DNA of 64,000 bases from contig NZ_MOBK01000013.1 in NCBI RefSeq assembly GCF_003732265.1, forward strand, positions 1 to 64,000, given 5' to 3'. This document shows, piece by piece, positions 53,759-62,453 of the stretch (within the stretch, counting starts at the first letter, position 1; the number at the start of each line of letters is the position of its first letter). The notes under the pieces are model-generated. The model did not search any database, was not told the origin of the DNA, and was given only the letters and a program-made list of their open reading frames with translations. This DNA comes from Pseudomonas brassicacearum. GTDB taxonomy: Bacteria > Pseudomonadota > Gammaproteobacteria > Pseudomonadales > Pseudomonadaceae. A program made the position numbers and the translations under genes.

Positions 53759-56700
53759 GTGTCGATTCATGTCGCATTGCACCACGTCACGCATTACCGC
53801 TACGACCGCGCCGTCGAGCTCGGTCCGCAGATCGTTCGCCTGCGCCCGGCCGCCCACAGTCGCACGCGGATACTGTCCTATGCGCTGAAAGTCTCGCCCG
53901 AGCAGCACTTCATCAACTGGCAACAAGACCCCCAGGGCAATTACCTGGCGCGGTTGGTGTTTCCGGAGAAAACCGATGAACTGCGGATCGAAGTCGATCT
54001 GCTCGCAGAAATGGCAGTCTTCAATCCCTTCGACTTCTTCCTCGAGCCCTACGCGGAAAAAATCCCGTTTGCCTACGCCGCCGACGAGCGCAAGGAACTG
54101 GCGCCGTACCTGGAAACCCTGCCCCTGACGCCGAAGTTCAAGGCCTATCTGGACGGCATCGACCGCACGCCGCTGCCCAGCGTGGATTTCCTCGTCGCGC
54201 TCAACCAGCGCTTGAGCGAAGACATCGGTTACCTGATCCGCATGGAGCCGGGCGTGCAGACACCCGAGCACACCCTTGAACACGCGTCCGGTTCTTGCCG
54301 CGACTCGGCCTGGTTGCTGGTGCAACTGCTGCGTAACCTCGGGCTGGCCGCGCGCTTCGTCTCGGGTTACCTGATCCAGCTGACCGCCGACGTCAAAAGC
54401 CTCGACGGCCCATCCGGCACGGACGTGGATTTCACCGACCTGCACGCCTGGTGCGAAGTCTATTTGCCCGGTGCCGGCTGGATCGGCCTGGACGCGACCT
54501 CAGGGCTGTTTGCCGGCGAAGGCCACATTCCGTTGGCGTGTAGCCCCGATCCGGGCTCTGCGGCGCCAATCAGTGGCCTGGTGGAACCGTGTGAGTGCGA
54601 GTTCACCCACGAAATGTCCGTGGAACGGATTTGGGAGGCCCCTCGCGTCACCAAGCCCTACACCGACGATCAATGGCTGGCGATCCAGGCGCTGGGCCGG
54701 CAGATCGATGCCGACCTGCTGGAAGATGATGTGCGCCTGACCATGGGCGGCGAGCCGACCTTTGTTTCCATCGACGACCCGGACGGCGCCGAGTGGAACA
54801 CCGCCGCGCTCGGGCCGGACAAGCGGCGACTGTCCGCCGAACTGTTCCAGCGCATGCGCAAACACTACGCACCCAAGGGGCTGGTGCATTTCGGCCAGGG
54901 CAAGTGGTACCCCGGTGAGCAGCTGCCACGTTGGTCGTTGAATTGCTATTGGCGCCGCGACGGCGTACCGATCTGGCACAACAGCGGGCTGATCGCCGAT
55001 GAGCAGGAAGACTACGGCGCCGATGGTGCACTGGCCGGTCGGTTTCTGGCGAGTGTCGCCGAACGGCTGAAGATTCCGACACGCTTCGTGTTCCCGGCCT
55101 ACGAAGATAATTTCTATTACCTCTGGCGTGAAGGCACATTGCCGCAGAACGTCAGCGCCGAAGACTCACGTCTGGAAGAGCCGCTGGAGCGTGCACGGCT
55201 GCGTAAAGTCTTCAGCCAAGGCCTGGATAAAATCATCGGCCAGGTCCTGCCGCTGGCGCGCACCGCCAAGGGTGATCAATGGCAAAGCGGTCGCTGGTAT
55301 TTGCGTGACGAGCATTGCCGGTTGGTGCCGGGGGATTCGCCGCTGGGTTATCGCTTGCCGCTTGGCTCGCAACCTTGGGTGAAAGCGGCGGAGTATCCGT
55401 TCATTCATCCCAACGACCCGAATCAGGAATTCCCCGCGCTTCCCGACACCATGGCGTTGAACAGTCCAGGTACGCCGGCCGAGGCAGTTGAGCGCGAGCC
55501 GAAAATCGACGAGTCCGCCGACTGGCTGACGCGCACGGCGTTCTGCGCTGAAGCCCGGGAAGGGCGGTTGTACCTGTTCATGCCGCCGCTGGAACGGGTC
55601 GAGGACTATCTGGAACTGGTCACCGCCATCGAGGCCACTGCCGAAGAACTGCATTGCCCGGTGCTGCTGGAAGGCTATGAACCGCCAAGTGATCCGCGCG
55701 TGAGCAACTTCCGCATCACCCCGGATCCGGGCGTGATCGAAGTCAACGTGCAGCCGTCGGCGAGCTGGGACGAGTTGGTCGAGCGCACTGAGTTTCTGTA
55801 CGAAGAAGCGCGCCAGACCCGACTGACCACCGAAAAATTCATGATCGATGGCCGACACACCGGCACCGGTGGCGGTAACCATTTCGTACTCGGCGGCGCG
55901 ACCCCGGCCGACTCACCGTTTCTGCGTCGTCCCGACTTGCTGCGCAGCCTGATCAGCTACTGGCATAACCATCCGTCGCTGTCCTACCTGTTTTCCGGAT
56001 TGTTCATCGGCCCGACGTCCCAGGCACCGCGCGTCGACGAAGCGCGCAATGATGCGCTGTATGAACTGGAAATCGCCTTCGCCCAAATGCCTGCACCGGG
56101 TGAGGAATGCGCGCCATGGCTAGTGGACCGGCTGCTGCGTAACTTGTTGATCGACGTGACCGGCAACACCCACCGCGCCGAATTCTGCATCGACAAACTC
56201 TATTCGCCGGACGGTGCGACCGGACGCCTTGGCTTGCTGGAATTGCGTGCGTTTGAAATGCCGCCGCACGCGCGCATGAGCCTGGCTCAGCAGTTGTTGC
56301 TGCGAGCGCTGGTCGCGCGGTTCTGGCGTGAGCCTTATGCGCCGCCGAAGCTGGCGCGCTGGGGCACGGAGCTGCACGACCGGTTCCTGTTGCCGCACTT
56401 TATCGAACAGGATTTCGCCGACGTCATTGTCGATCTGAATGCCGCCGGTTATCCGGTGCGAGCCGAGTGGTTCGCCGCGCATCTGGAGTTCCGTTTTCCC
56501 AAGGTCGGCGATTACGCGGTCAGTGGCATCGAGCTGCAATTGCGTCAAGCGCTGGAACCGTGGCATGTGCTGGGCGAAGAGGGCGCGGTTGGCGGTACGG
56601 TGCGCTATGTGGATTCGTCGCTGGAGCGTTTGCAGGTCAAGCTCACGGGCCTGCCACCGCAACGTTATCTGCTGACCTGCAATGGCATTCCGGTGCCGTT

Positions 56701-57034
56701 GCAGCCCACGGGGCGGGTTGGCGAGTTTGTCGCCGGCGTGCGTTTTCGCGCCTGGCAACCGGCCAACTGCCTGCAACCGACCATCCCGGTGCATGCGCCG
56801 CTGGTGTTCGACCTGCTCGACACCTGGATGCAACGATCGCTGGGTGGCTGCCAATACCACGTGGCCCATCCGGGTGGGCGCAACTACGACAGCCTGCCGG
56901 TGAACGCCAATGAGGCCGAGAGCCGGCGCATGGCGCGCTTTTTCCGTATCGGACACACGCCGGGGAAACTGCCGGTACCGACTGTGGAAATTAACGACGA
57001 GCTGCCGATGACGCTCGATTTACGACGTTTCTAA
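53759..57034 (+). CDS. DUF2126 protein with N-terminal transglutaminase-like domain
   Basis: A 1091-residue cytosolic protein. The N-terminal region is a transglutaminase-like fold (bacterial N-terminal module, then catalytic domain) with the triad Cys180 (SGSCRDSA), His229 (DLHAWCEV) and Asp245 (GLDATSG). The remaining ~800 residues are DUF2126 (COG4196), with MGGEPTFVSIDDPDG, FPAYEDNFYYLWREG and RHTGTGGGNHFVLGGATPADSPFLRRPDLL, which hints at an ATP-dependent ligase-like activity but is uncharacterised. The start is GTG after an AGGAGG. It is the first gene of a three-gene operon predicted to synthesise or trim a peptide or protein tag; the substrate is unknown. Confidence 0.88.
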   Translation: MSIHVALHHVTHYRYDRAVELGPQIVRLRPAAHSRTRILSYALKVSPEQHFINWQQDPQGNYLARLVFPEKTDELRIEVDLLAEMAVFNPFDFFLEPYAEKIPFAYAADERKELAPYLETLPLTPKFKAYLDGIDRTPLPSVDFLVALNQRLSEDIGYLIRMEPGVQTPEHTLEHASGSCRDSAWLLVQLLRNLGLAARFVSGYLIQLTADVKSLDGPSGTDVDFTDLHAWCEVYLPGAGWIGLDATSGLFAGEGHIPLACSPDPGSAAPISGLVEPCECEFTHEMSVERIWEAPRVTKPYTDDQWLAIQALGRQIDADLLEDDVRLTMGGEPTFVSIDDPDGAEWNTAALGPDKRRLSAELFQRMRKHYAPKGLVHFGQGKWYPGEQLPRWSLNCYWRRDGVPIWHNSGLIADEQEDYGADGALAGRFLASVAERLKIPTRFVFPAYEDNFYYLWREGTLPQNVSAEDSRLEEPLERARLRKVFSQGLDKIIGQVLPLARTAKGDQWQSGRWYLRDEHCRLVPGDSPLGYRLPLGSQPWVKAAEYPFIHPNDPNQEFPALPDTMALNSPGTPAEAVEREPKIDESADWLTRTAFCAEAREGRLYLFMPPLERVEDYLELVTAIEATAEELHCPVLLEGYEPPSDPRVSNFRITPDPGVIEVNVQPSASWDELVERTEFLYEEARQTRLTTEKFMIDGRHTGTGGGNHFVLGGATPADSPFLRRPDLLRSLISYWHNHPSLSYLFSGLFIGPTSQAPRVDEARNDALYELEIAFAQMPAPGEECAPWLVDRLLRNLLIDVTGNTHRAEFCIDKLYSPDGATGRLGLLELRAFEMPPHARMSLAQQLLLRALVARFWREPYAPPKLARWGTELHDRFLLPHFIEQDFADVIVDLNAAGYPVRAEWFAAHLEFRFPKVGDYAVSGIELQLRQALEPWHVLGEEGAVGGTVRYVDSSLERLQVKLTGLPPQRYLLTCNGIPVPLQPTGRVGEFVAGVRFRAWQPANCLQPTIPVHAPLVFDLLDTWMQRSLGGCQYHVAHPGGRNYDSLPVNANEAESRRMARFFRIGHTPGKLPVPTVEINDELPMTLDLRRF

Positions 57035-57122
57035 GTCGTACGCGACGCTCGGATTTTTCGTCTATCCGGGCGTCATGAGCGTGCGTTAGTCTGACTGTTC
57101 TTTGTTGTCTGCCGAGCTTTCC

Positions 57123-59609
57123 ATGCCTGACCTGCTTGACCGCTACCCGCTGACGGCGGGCACTTATCACGAACTGCTCGACGACAGCGGCGCCGTGCGC
57201 CCGCACTGGCGTCGGCTGATCGACCAATTGCAACGCAGCACGCCTGCGCAATTGGTGCAGCGTCAGGCCTTGCTGACCCGGCAGATCCAGGAAAACGGCG
57301 TGACCTACAACGTCTACGCCGATCCCAAGGGCGCGGATCGGCCGTGGGAACTGGATCTGTTGCCGCATGTGATTGCCGCGGATGAATGGGCGCAGTTATC
57401 GGCCGGGATCGCTCAACGGGCGCGTCTGTTGAATGCAGTGCTGGCGGACCTGTACGGCCCGCAACGCTTGATTGCCGAAGGCCTGTTGCCGGCAGAATTG
57501 GTGTTCGGTCACAACAACTTCCTCTGGCCCTGTCAGGGCATTACTCCGCCCGACGGGGCTTTTCTGCATCTGTACGCCGTCGATCTGGCGCGCACACCCG
57601 ATGGCCGCTGGTGGGTCACCGCAGACCGGACTCAAGCCCCCTCAGGCGCCGGTTACGCCCTGGAAAACCGCACCATCGTCTCCCGAGCCTTTCCCGAGCT
57701 GTATCGCGATTTGAAAGTGCAGCATCTGGCCGGGTTCTTCCGCACGCTTCAGGAAACCTTGGCGCGGCAGGCCCCCCGTGATGACGAAGCACCGCTGATC
57801 GTGTTGCTGACGCCAGGACGCTTCAACGAAAGCTATTTCGAACACCTGTATCTGGCGCGACAGCTCGGTTATCCGCTGGTGGAGGGCGGCGACCTCACGG
57901 TGCGCGATGCCACGGTCTACCTGAAAACCCTGAGCGGCTTGCGCCGGGTTCACGCGATCATGCGTCGGCTCGACGATGACTTCTGCGACCCGCTGGAGCT
58001 GCGCACCGATTCCGCACTGGGTGTGCCGGGGCTGCTCGAAGCCGTGCGACAAGGACGGGTGTTGGTGGCCAACGCCCTCGGCAGCGGCGTGCTGGAGTCG
58101 CCGGGGTTGTTGGGTTTTCTGCCGAAGATCAATCAGTTCCTGTTCGGCGAAGAACTGATCCTGCCGTCCATCGCCACCTGGTGGTGCGGCGAGGCGCCGG
58201 TGCTGGCTCAAGCGCTGGAAAAACTGCCGGAACTGTTGATCAAACCGGCCTTCCCGTCACAAAGCTTCGCACCGGTATTTGGCCGTGATTTGAGTGAAAA
58301 ACAGCGTCATGCCCTGGCCGAGCGCATGCAGGCGCGCCCGTATGCCTATGTGGCGCAGGAAATGGCCCAGTTGTCCCAGGCGCCGATCTGGCAGGCCGAG
58401 GACGGTCAATTGCAACCGCGAGCCATCGGCATGCGCGTCTACGCCGTGGCCAGCCATGACGGCTACCGGGTTTTGCCGGGCGGTCTGACCCGGGTGGCCG
58501 CCGAGGCAGACGCTGAAGTCGTGTCGATGCAGCGCGGCGGTGCAAGCAAGGACACGTGGGTACTGGGGGATCGTCCGCCCAGCGGCGAGCAATGGAAAAC
58601 CCAGCGCACGATCGGTGTGCATGATCTGGTTCGGCGAGATCCTTATCTGCCCTCGCGGGTGGTGGAAAACCTGTTCTGGTTCGGCCGCTATTGCGAGCGT
58701 TGTGATGACAGCGCGCGACTGCTGCGGATTGTGCTGGCGCGCTACGTCGACGGCGATGATCCACAGGCCCTGCAGGCGGCTGTCGACCTCGGTGAGCGGC
58801 TGAACCTGTTGCCCGATGAAGGCGAGTTGCCGGAGCGTTTGTTGGCCGCCTTGCTCGGTGACGATTGGCCATTCAGCCTGCGTTCCAACCTACAACGCTT
58901 GCAGTGGGCGGCCTCGCAAGTGCGCGGCAAACTCTCGCGGGAAAACTGGCAAGCGCTGGTGGAATTGCAGCGCGAAGCCATGGAGCTGGAAACCGAAGAG
59001 CCGGATTTCGGCGAGCTGCTGGATTTCCTCAACCGTCTGGTGATGTCGCTGGCGGCGCTGTCAGGTTTCGCACTGGACGATATGACTCGCGACGAAGGCT
59101 GGCGTTTCCTGATGATTGGCCGACGGATCGAGCGCCTGCAATTTCTCAGCGCCAGCCTGGCAGCGTTTTTGCGCGGTGCCGGGGCTTTCGATCAGGCCGG
59201 GCTGGAATGGCTGCTGGAGTTGGGTAACAGCAGCATCACCTACCGGTCGCGGTATCTGGCGGTGGCGCAATTGCTGCCGGTGCTCGACCTCTTGCTGCTC
59301 GATGAGCAGAACCCTCACGCCGTGCTGTTCCAGTTGAAGCTGGTGACGCGAACCCTGAAGCGCTTGAATGATGACTTTGGCGTGCCACGCGAAGCCGGTT
59401 TGCCGCTGTTGGTGGAGCGGCTGGCTCAATTCGATCTGGGTTGCCTGGAAAACGCCCTGTTCGGCGAAGCCAGCGTTCGTGCCGCGCTCGATGGGCTCGC
59501 CGATTTGCTGCAAGAGATTGCCGACGCCAGTGGCCAAGTCTCGGATCGCCTGGCCCTGCGCCATTTCGCCCATGTCGATGATGTCAGCCAGCGCACGGTG
59601 TCCGTCTGA
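57123..59609 (+). CDS. Circularly permuted ATP-grasp and alpha-E domain protein
   Basis: An 828-residue fusion of two domains that are usually separate neighbouring genes. Residues ~1-480 form a circularly permuted ATP-grasp (COG2308: FGHNNFLWPCQGI, LLTPGRFNESYFEHLYLAR, YAYVAQEMAQLSQAPIW). Residues ~510-815 form the helical alpha-E domain (COG2307: SRVVENLFWFGRYCERCDDSARLLR, DEGWRFLMIGRRIERLQFL). Amidoligation is the predicted chemistry. The ATG at 57123 (MPDLLDRYP) is preferred over an in-frame TTG at 57102. The stop overlaps the next gene's ATG. Confidence 0.88.
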   Translation: MPDLLDRYPLTAGTYHELLDDSGAVRPHWRRLIDQLQRSTPAQLVQRQALLTRQIQENGVTYNVYADPKGADRPWELDLLPHVIAADEWAQLSAGIAQRARLLNAVLADLYGPQRLIAEGLLPAELVFGHNNFLWPCQGITPPDGAFLHLYAVDLARTPDGRWWVTADRTQAPSGAGYALENRTIVSRAFPELYRDLKVQHLAGFFRTLQETLARQAPRDDEAPLIVLLTPGRFNESYFEHLYLARQLGYPLVEGGDLTVRDATVYLKTLSGLRRVHAIMRRLDDDFCDPLELRTDSALGVPGLLEAVRQGRVLVANALGSGVLESPGLLGFLPKINQFLFGEELILPSIATWWCGEAPVLAQALEKLPELLIKPAFPSQSFAPVFGRDLSEKQRHALAERMQARPYAYVAQEMAQLSQAPIWQAEDGQLQPRAIGMRVYAVASHDGYRVLPGGLTRVAAEADAEVVSMQRGGASKDTWVLGDRPPSGEQWKTQRTIGVHDLVRRDPYLPSRVVENLFWFGRYCERCDDSARLLRIVLARYVDGDDPQALQAAVDLGERLNLLPDEGELPERLLAALLGDDWPFSLRSNLQRLQWAASQVRGKLSRENWQALVELQREAMELETEEPDFGELLDFLNRLVMSLAALSGFALDDMTRDEGWRFLMIGRRIERLQFLSASLAAFLRGAGAFDQAGLEWLLELGNSSITYRSRYLAVAQLLPVLDLLLLDEQNPHAVLFQLKLVTRTLKRLNDDFGVPREAGLPLLVERLAQFDLGCLENALFGEASVRAALDGLADLLQEIADASGQVSDRLALRHFAHVDDVSQRTVSV

Positions 59610-60499
59610 TGAGTGCTCACTACCAGATTTTTCACGACACCCATTATCACTATGACAGCCCGGTTTCCTTGGCCCAGCAGCTCGCCCATCTCTGGCCGCG
59701 GCCCTGCGCCTGGCAGCGATGCACGGCCAGGCAATTGCAGATCAGCCCCGACCCCACCACGCGCCGGGATGAGCTGGATGTGTTTGGCAATCCGCTCACG
59801 CGACTGGCCTTCGAGCGTCCGCACGATGAATTGCTGGTCAATGCCAGCCTGACCGTCGAGGTGCTGCCCCGGCCCGCGCTGGACTTCAATCAGTCGCCGC
59901 CCTGGGAAGATACCCGCCATGCGTTGACCTACAGCAGCCAGCCGCTGTCACTCGAGATACTGGAAGCCTGTCGGTATCGGTTCGAATCGCCTTACGTGCA
60001 TTTGAAGCGCAATTTTGTCGAGTTCTCCGAGAGCTGCTTTCCGCCGAGGCGACCGTTGCTGCGGGGTGTTCAGGCACTGATGGAGAAAATTTTCAGCGAG
60101 TTCACCTTCGACGCCGAAGCGACCCAAGTGGCGACGCCGTTGGTGGAAGTGCTGGAGCGCCGGCGCGGGGTCTGTCAGGACTTTGCCCACCTGATGCTCG
60201 CGTGCGTGCGTTCCCGTGGTCTGGCGGCGCGCTATATCAGCGGTTACCTGCTGACTCAGCCGCCGCCCGGCCAGCCGCGATTGATCGGCGCGGATGCGTC
60301 CCACGCCTGGGTCTCGGTGTTTTGCCCGGTGCTGGGCTGGGTCGATTTCGACCCGACCAACAACGTTCAGCCGGCACTCGAACACATCACCCTGGCCTGG
60401 GGCCGGGATTTCTCCGATGTCTCGCCGTTGCGTGGGGTGATTCTGGGGGGCGGTAATCACGACCCTGAGGTGCGCGTCACCGTGATGCCACTGGATTAA
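59609..60499 (+). CDS. Transglutaminase-family cysteine protease
   Basis: A 296-residue cytosolic protein. The N-terminal module (HYQIFHDTHYHYDSPVSLAQQ) precedes a transglutaminase-like catalytic domain with Cys189 (RRGVCQDFAHL), His232 (ASHAWVSVF) and Asp248 (WVDFDPTNN). Members are mostly predicted peptidases in ATP-grasp/alpha-E operons. Its ATG overlaps the preceding stop, so the three genes act together. It is the second transglutaminase-type domain in the operon. Confidence 0.9.
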   Translation: MSAHYQIFHDTHYHYDSPVSLAQQLAHLWPRPCAWQRCTARQLQISPDPTTRRDELDVFGNPLTRLAFERPHDELLVNASLTVEVLPRPALDFNQSPPWEDTRHALTYSSQPLSLEILEACRYRFESPYVHLKRNFVEFSESCFPPRRPLLRGVQALMEKIFSEFTFDAEATQVATPLVEVLERRRGVCQDFAHLMLACVRSRGLAARYISGYLLTQPPPGQPRLIGADASHAWVSVFCPVLGWVDFDPTNNVQPALEHITLAWGRDFSDVSPLRGVILGGGNHDPEVRVTVMPLD

Positions 60500-60562
60500 C
60501 AAAGGCCCACAGGGGGACTGTGTGTGTTCTTTGGATTGGGATAATTCAGAGGGGGACTGTGA

Positions 60563-60588
60563 GGGTCAGCAAAAGTAACTGCTGACCC
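60563..60588 (+). terminator. Hairpin after the transglutaminase operon
   Basis: GGGTCAGC and GCTGACCC pair with an extra A/T base pair, but no T run follows. Just upstream, GGGGGACTGTG occurs twice about 40 bases apart. Confidence 0.4.
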
Positions 60589-60636
60589 TGGACACAGATC
60601 CGGTGGGCCTGATCAGATCATCCGGCCCTGAGGGTC

Positions 60637-60825
60637 TCAGGCGTCGGGCGCCTGATCTTTCGGTGCTTCAGTTTCGTCTGTAGCCACTTCGCCTTCGGCA
60701 TCCGGGTTCAGTGCTGCTGCTTCTTCTTCAGCTGTAGCTTTCTTGCGCTGAAGCTTTTCCTCTTTCTTCTGCTCCTTGGCCAAGTCTCTCTGACGTTTGG
60801 CGAAGGAATAATTAGGTTTAGCCAT
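60637..60825 (-). CDS. Small charged hypothetical protein
   Basis: A 62-residue protein: MAKPNYSFAKRQRDLAKEQ, then a Lys/Glu/Gln-rich helix (KKEEKLQRKKA) and an acidic, Asp/Ala-rich tail. No signal peptide or membrane segment. Similar small MAKPNYSFAKRQR proteins occur in pseudomonads and related bacteria but I know no function. The ATG at 60825 is preferred over a longer frame from 60918, which would overlap the LOG-family gene. Its N-terminus is conserved-looking. Confidence 0.7.
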   Translation of the reverse strand: MAKPNYSFAKRQRDLAKEQKKEEKLQRKKATAEEEAAALNPDAEGEVATDETEAPKDQAPDA

Positions 60826-60893
60826 GGGCGATCCTCTGGGGTCGAAGGTGAGGTTGAGCGGCGCATATTCTGCCCTGTATCGGTGCCGAGCCG

Positions 60894-61481
60894 TTAGCTG
60901 GGTTTTTGATCGGTCCATTTTGGCAGGACCGACGGTTGCCAGGCGTCCAGGGCATCGAGCAGGGTTTGCGGTGATTCGCTCACTTGCAGCATGTCACGGT
61001 GCGGTGCGCGAACGAAGCCTTCGCCGACGATATGATCAAGAAAACCGGTCAATTTGCTGTAGAAGCCGTTCACTTCCAGCAGCCCGAGCGGCTTGCCGTG
61101 ATAGCCGAGCTGGCCCCAGGTCCAGACTTCGAACAGTTCTTCCAGCGTGCCGAGGCCACCGGGCAGGGCGATAAACGCGTCGCTGAGTTCGGCCATCCGC
61201 GCCTTGCGCGCATGCATGCCGTCGACCACTTCCAGGCGCGTCAGGCCGCTATGGCCGATTTCCTTGTCCTTGAGGCTTTGCGGGATGATCCCGATCACTT
61301 CACCGCCGGCCGCCAGTGCAGCGTCAGCAACAATCCCCATCAGGCCGACGGCGCCGCCGCCATAGACCAGGGTCAAATTGCGTTTGGCCAAGGCGCGCCC
61401 CAAGGCAACCGCCGCTTCACGATAGGCTGGATGGGTGCCGGTGCTGGCGCCGCAAAATACACAAACAGACTTCAAAGACAT
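60894..61481 (-). CDS. LOG-family (TIGR00730) Rossmann-fold protein
   Basis: A 195-residue protein with SVCVFCGASTGTHPAYREAA, LVYGGGAVGLMGIVADAAL and the diagnostic PGGLGTLEELFE. The family includes cytokinin-type phosphoribohydrolases (LOG) that release the base from nucleoside monophosphates; bacterial members are often of uncertain substrate. The ATG at 61481 is chosen as it begins with the first strand. The equivalent in P. aeruginosa is PA4923, next to azurin as here. Confidence 0.9.
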   Translation of the reverse strand: MSLKSVCVFCGASTGTHPAYREAAVALGRALAKRNLTLVYGGGAVGLMGIVADAALAAGGEVIGIIPQSLKDKEIGHSGLTRLEVVDGMHARKARMAELSDAFIALPGGLGTLEELFEVWTWGQLGYHGKPLGLLEVNGFYSKLTGFLDHIVGEGFVRAPHRDMLQVSESPQTLLDALDAWQPSVLPKWTDQKPS

Positions 61482-61540
61482 GCGTTTCTCCAGGGGCAGG
61501 ATGGCCACAGAGTAAAGGCAGCTCAGCTACGCTCCAAGGG

Positions 61541-61630
61541 TTAAACCTCGCGCTGAGGTGTTTCATAGGTGCCGCTGGCACCACAGGCGTAGGCGGCAAG
61601 CAAACTGCACAACAGGCTATTCAAGGACAT
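61541..61630 (-). CDS. Possible 29-residue small protein
   Basis: The minus strand encodes MSLNSLLCSLLAAYACGAS, then GTYETPQREV, preceded by CGGAGC at a good distance. A short hydrophobic start containing two Cys residues looks like a leader or very small lipoprotein-like peptide. It has no homologue I recognise and could be fortuitous. Confidence 0.45.
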   Translation of the reverse strand: MSLNSLLCSLLAAYACGASGTYETPQREV

Positions 61631-61738
61631 GACCGTCGCTCCGGGTAAAGGATGATGGCCTGATCATAGGGCCGGGCCAGACGCCTGGCTGGTAGATTGT
61701 TTCGATAGGTGTCATAGCGCTAAAGTTGTATACAATTT

Positions 61739-61752
61739 TTGATTCAAGTCAT
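61739..61752 (+). promoter_or_regulatory. ANR/FNR-type box upstream of azurin
   Basis: TTGAT-TCAA-GTCAT: one perfect half-site and one partial half of TTGAT-N4-ATCAA. It is 74 bases before the azurin ATG; ANR control of azurin is known in P. aeruginosa. Confidence 0.6.
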
Positions 61753-61825
61753 AGGAACTTGCGAAGTTTTCAGGCAGTCTTCTGTCCATTCGCACTTTTC
61801 GTTAACCCTGCCTTGGAGATTCACC

Positions 61826-62272
61826 ATGTTTGCCAAACTTGTTGCGGTATCCCTGCTGACACTGGCCAGCAGTCAATTGATGGCTGCCGAGTGCAAGACG
61901 ACTATCGACTCCACTGACCAGATGTCCTTCGATACCAAGGACATCAGCATCGACAAGAGCTGCAAGACGTTCACCGTGGAGCTGAAACACTCCGGCAGCC
62001 TGCCGAAGAACGTCATGGGCCATAACTGGGTGCTGAGTAAAACCGCTGACATGCAGCCGATCGCTACTGACGGCATGGCGGCCGGCATCGACAAGAACTA
62101 CCTGAAAGAAGGTGACGATCGAATCATTGCCCACACCAAAATCATCGGTGCTGGCGAAACGGATTCGGTGACCTTCGACGTGTCGAAGCTGGCGGCGGGC
62201 GAAAGCTACGGCTTCTTCTGCTCGTTCCCTGGGCACATCTCGATGATGAAAGGCACGGTTACCCTGAAGTAA
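61826..62272 (+). CDS. azu: Azurin precursor
   Basis: Periplasmic blue copper electron carrier, 148 residues. A 20-residue signal peptide (MFAKLVAVSLLTLASSQLMA) yields a mature protein beginning AECKTT. The copper ligands are all present: His66, Cys132, His137 and Met141, corresponding to mature 46, 112, 117 and 121; the disulfide Cys pair (mature 3 and 26) is also there. The start is ATG 61826. In pseudomonads azurin serves respiration and stress electron transfer. Confidence 0.97.
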   Translation: MFAKLVAVSLLTLASSQLMAAECKTTIDSTDQMSFDTKDISIDKSCKTFTVELKHSGSLPKNVMGHNWVLSKTADMQPIATDGMAAGIDKNYLKEGDDRIIAHTKIIGAGETDSVTFDVSKLAAGESYGFFCSFPGHISMMKGTVTLK

Positions 62273-62295
62273 GTCTGAATACCGCGTAATCGTTC

Positions 62296-62367
62296 TTCGC
62301 GAGCAAGCCCGCTCCCACATTAGTCCTGCGAAAACAGGTCAAATGTGGGAGCGGGCTTGCTCGCGAA
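62296..62367. repeat. Paired REP-like inverted repeat, family A
   Basis: Arms TTCGCGAGCAAGCCCGC and GCGGGCTTGCTCGCGAA in inverted orientation, 24 bases after azurin. Confidence 0.85.
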
Positions 62368-62402
62368 GGGGCCGGCAGCCTCTACAAATGCTCCAGCCAA
62401 AG

Positions 62403-62440
62403 AAAAGCCCGCTGAAGATCAACACTTCAGCGGGCTTTTT
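62403..62440. terminator. Terminator between azurin and nadE
   Basis: AAAAGCCCGCTGAAG and CTTCAGCGGGCTTTT form a 15-bp stem. It has A and T runs on both sides and serves convergent azu and nadE. Confidence 0.85.
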
Positions 62441-62453
62441 CATTACTCACAAA

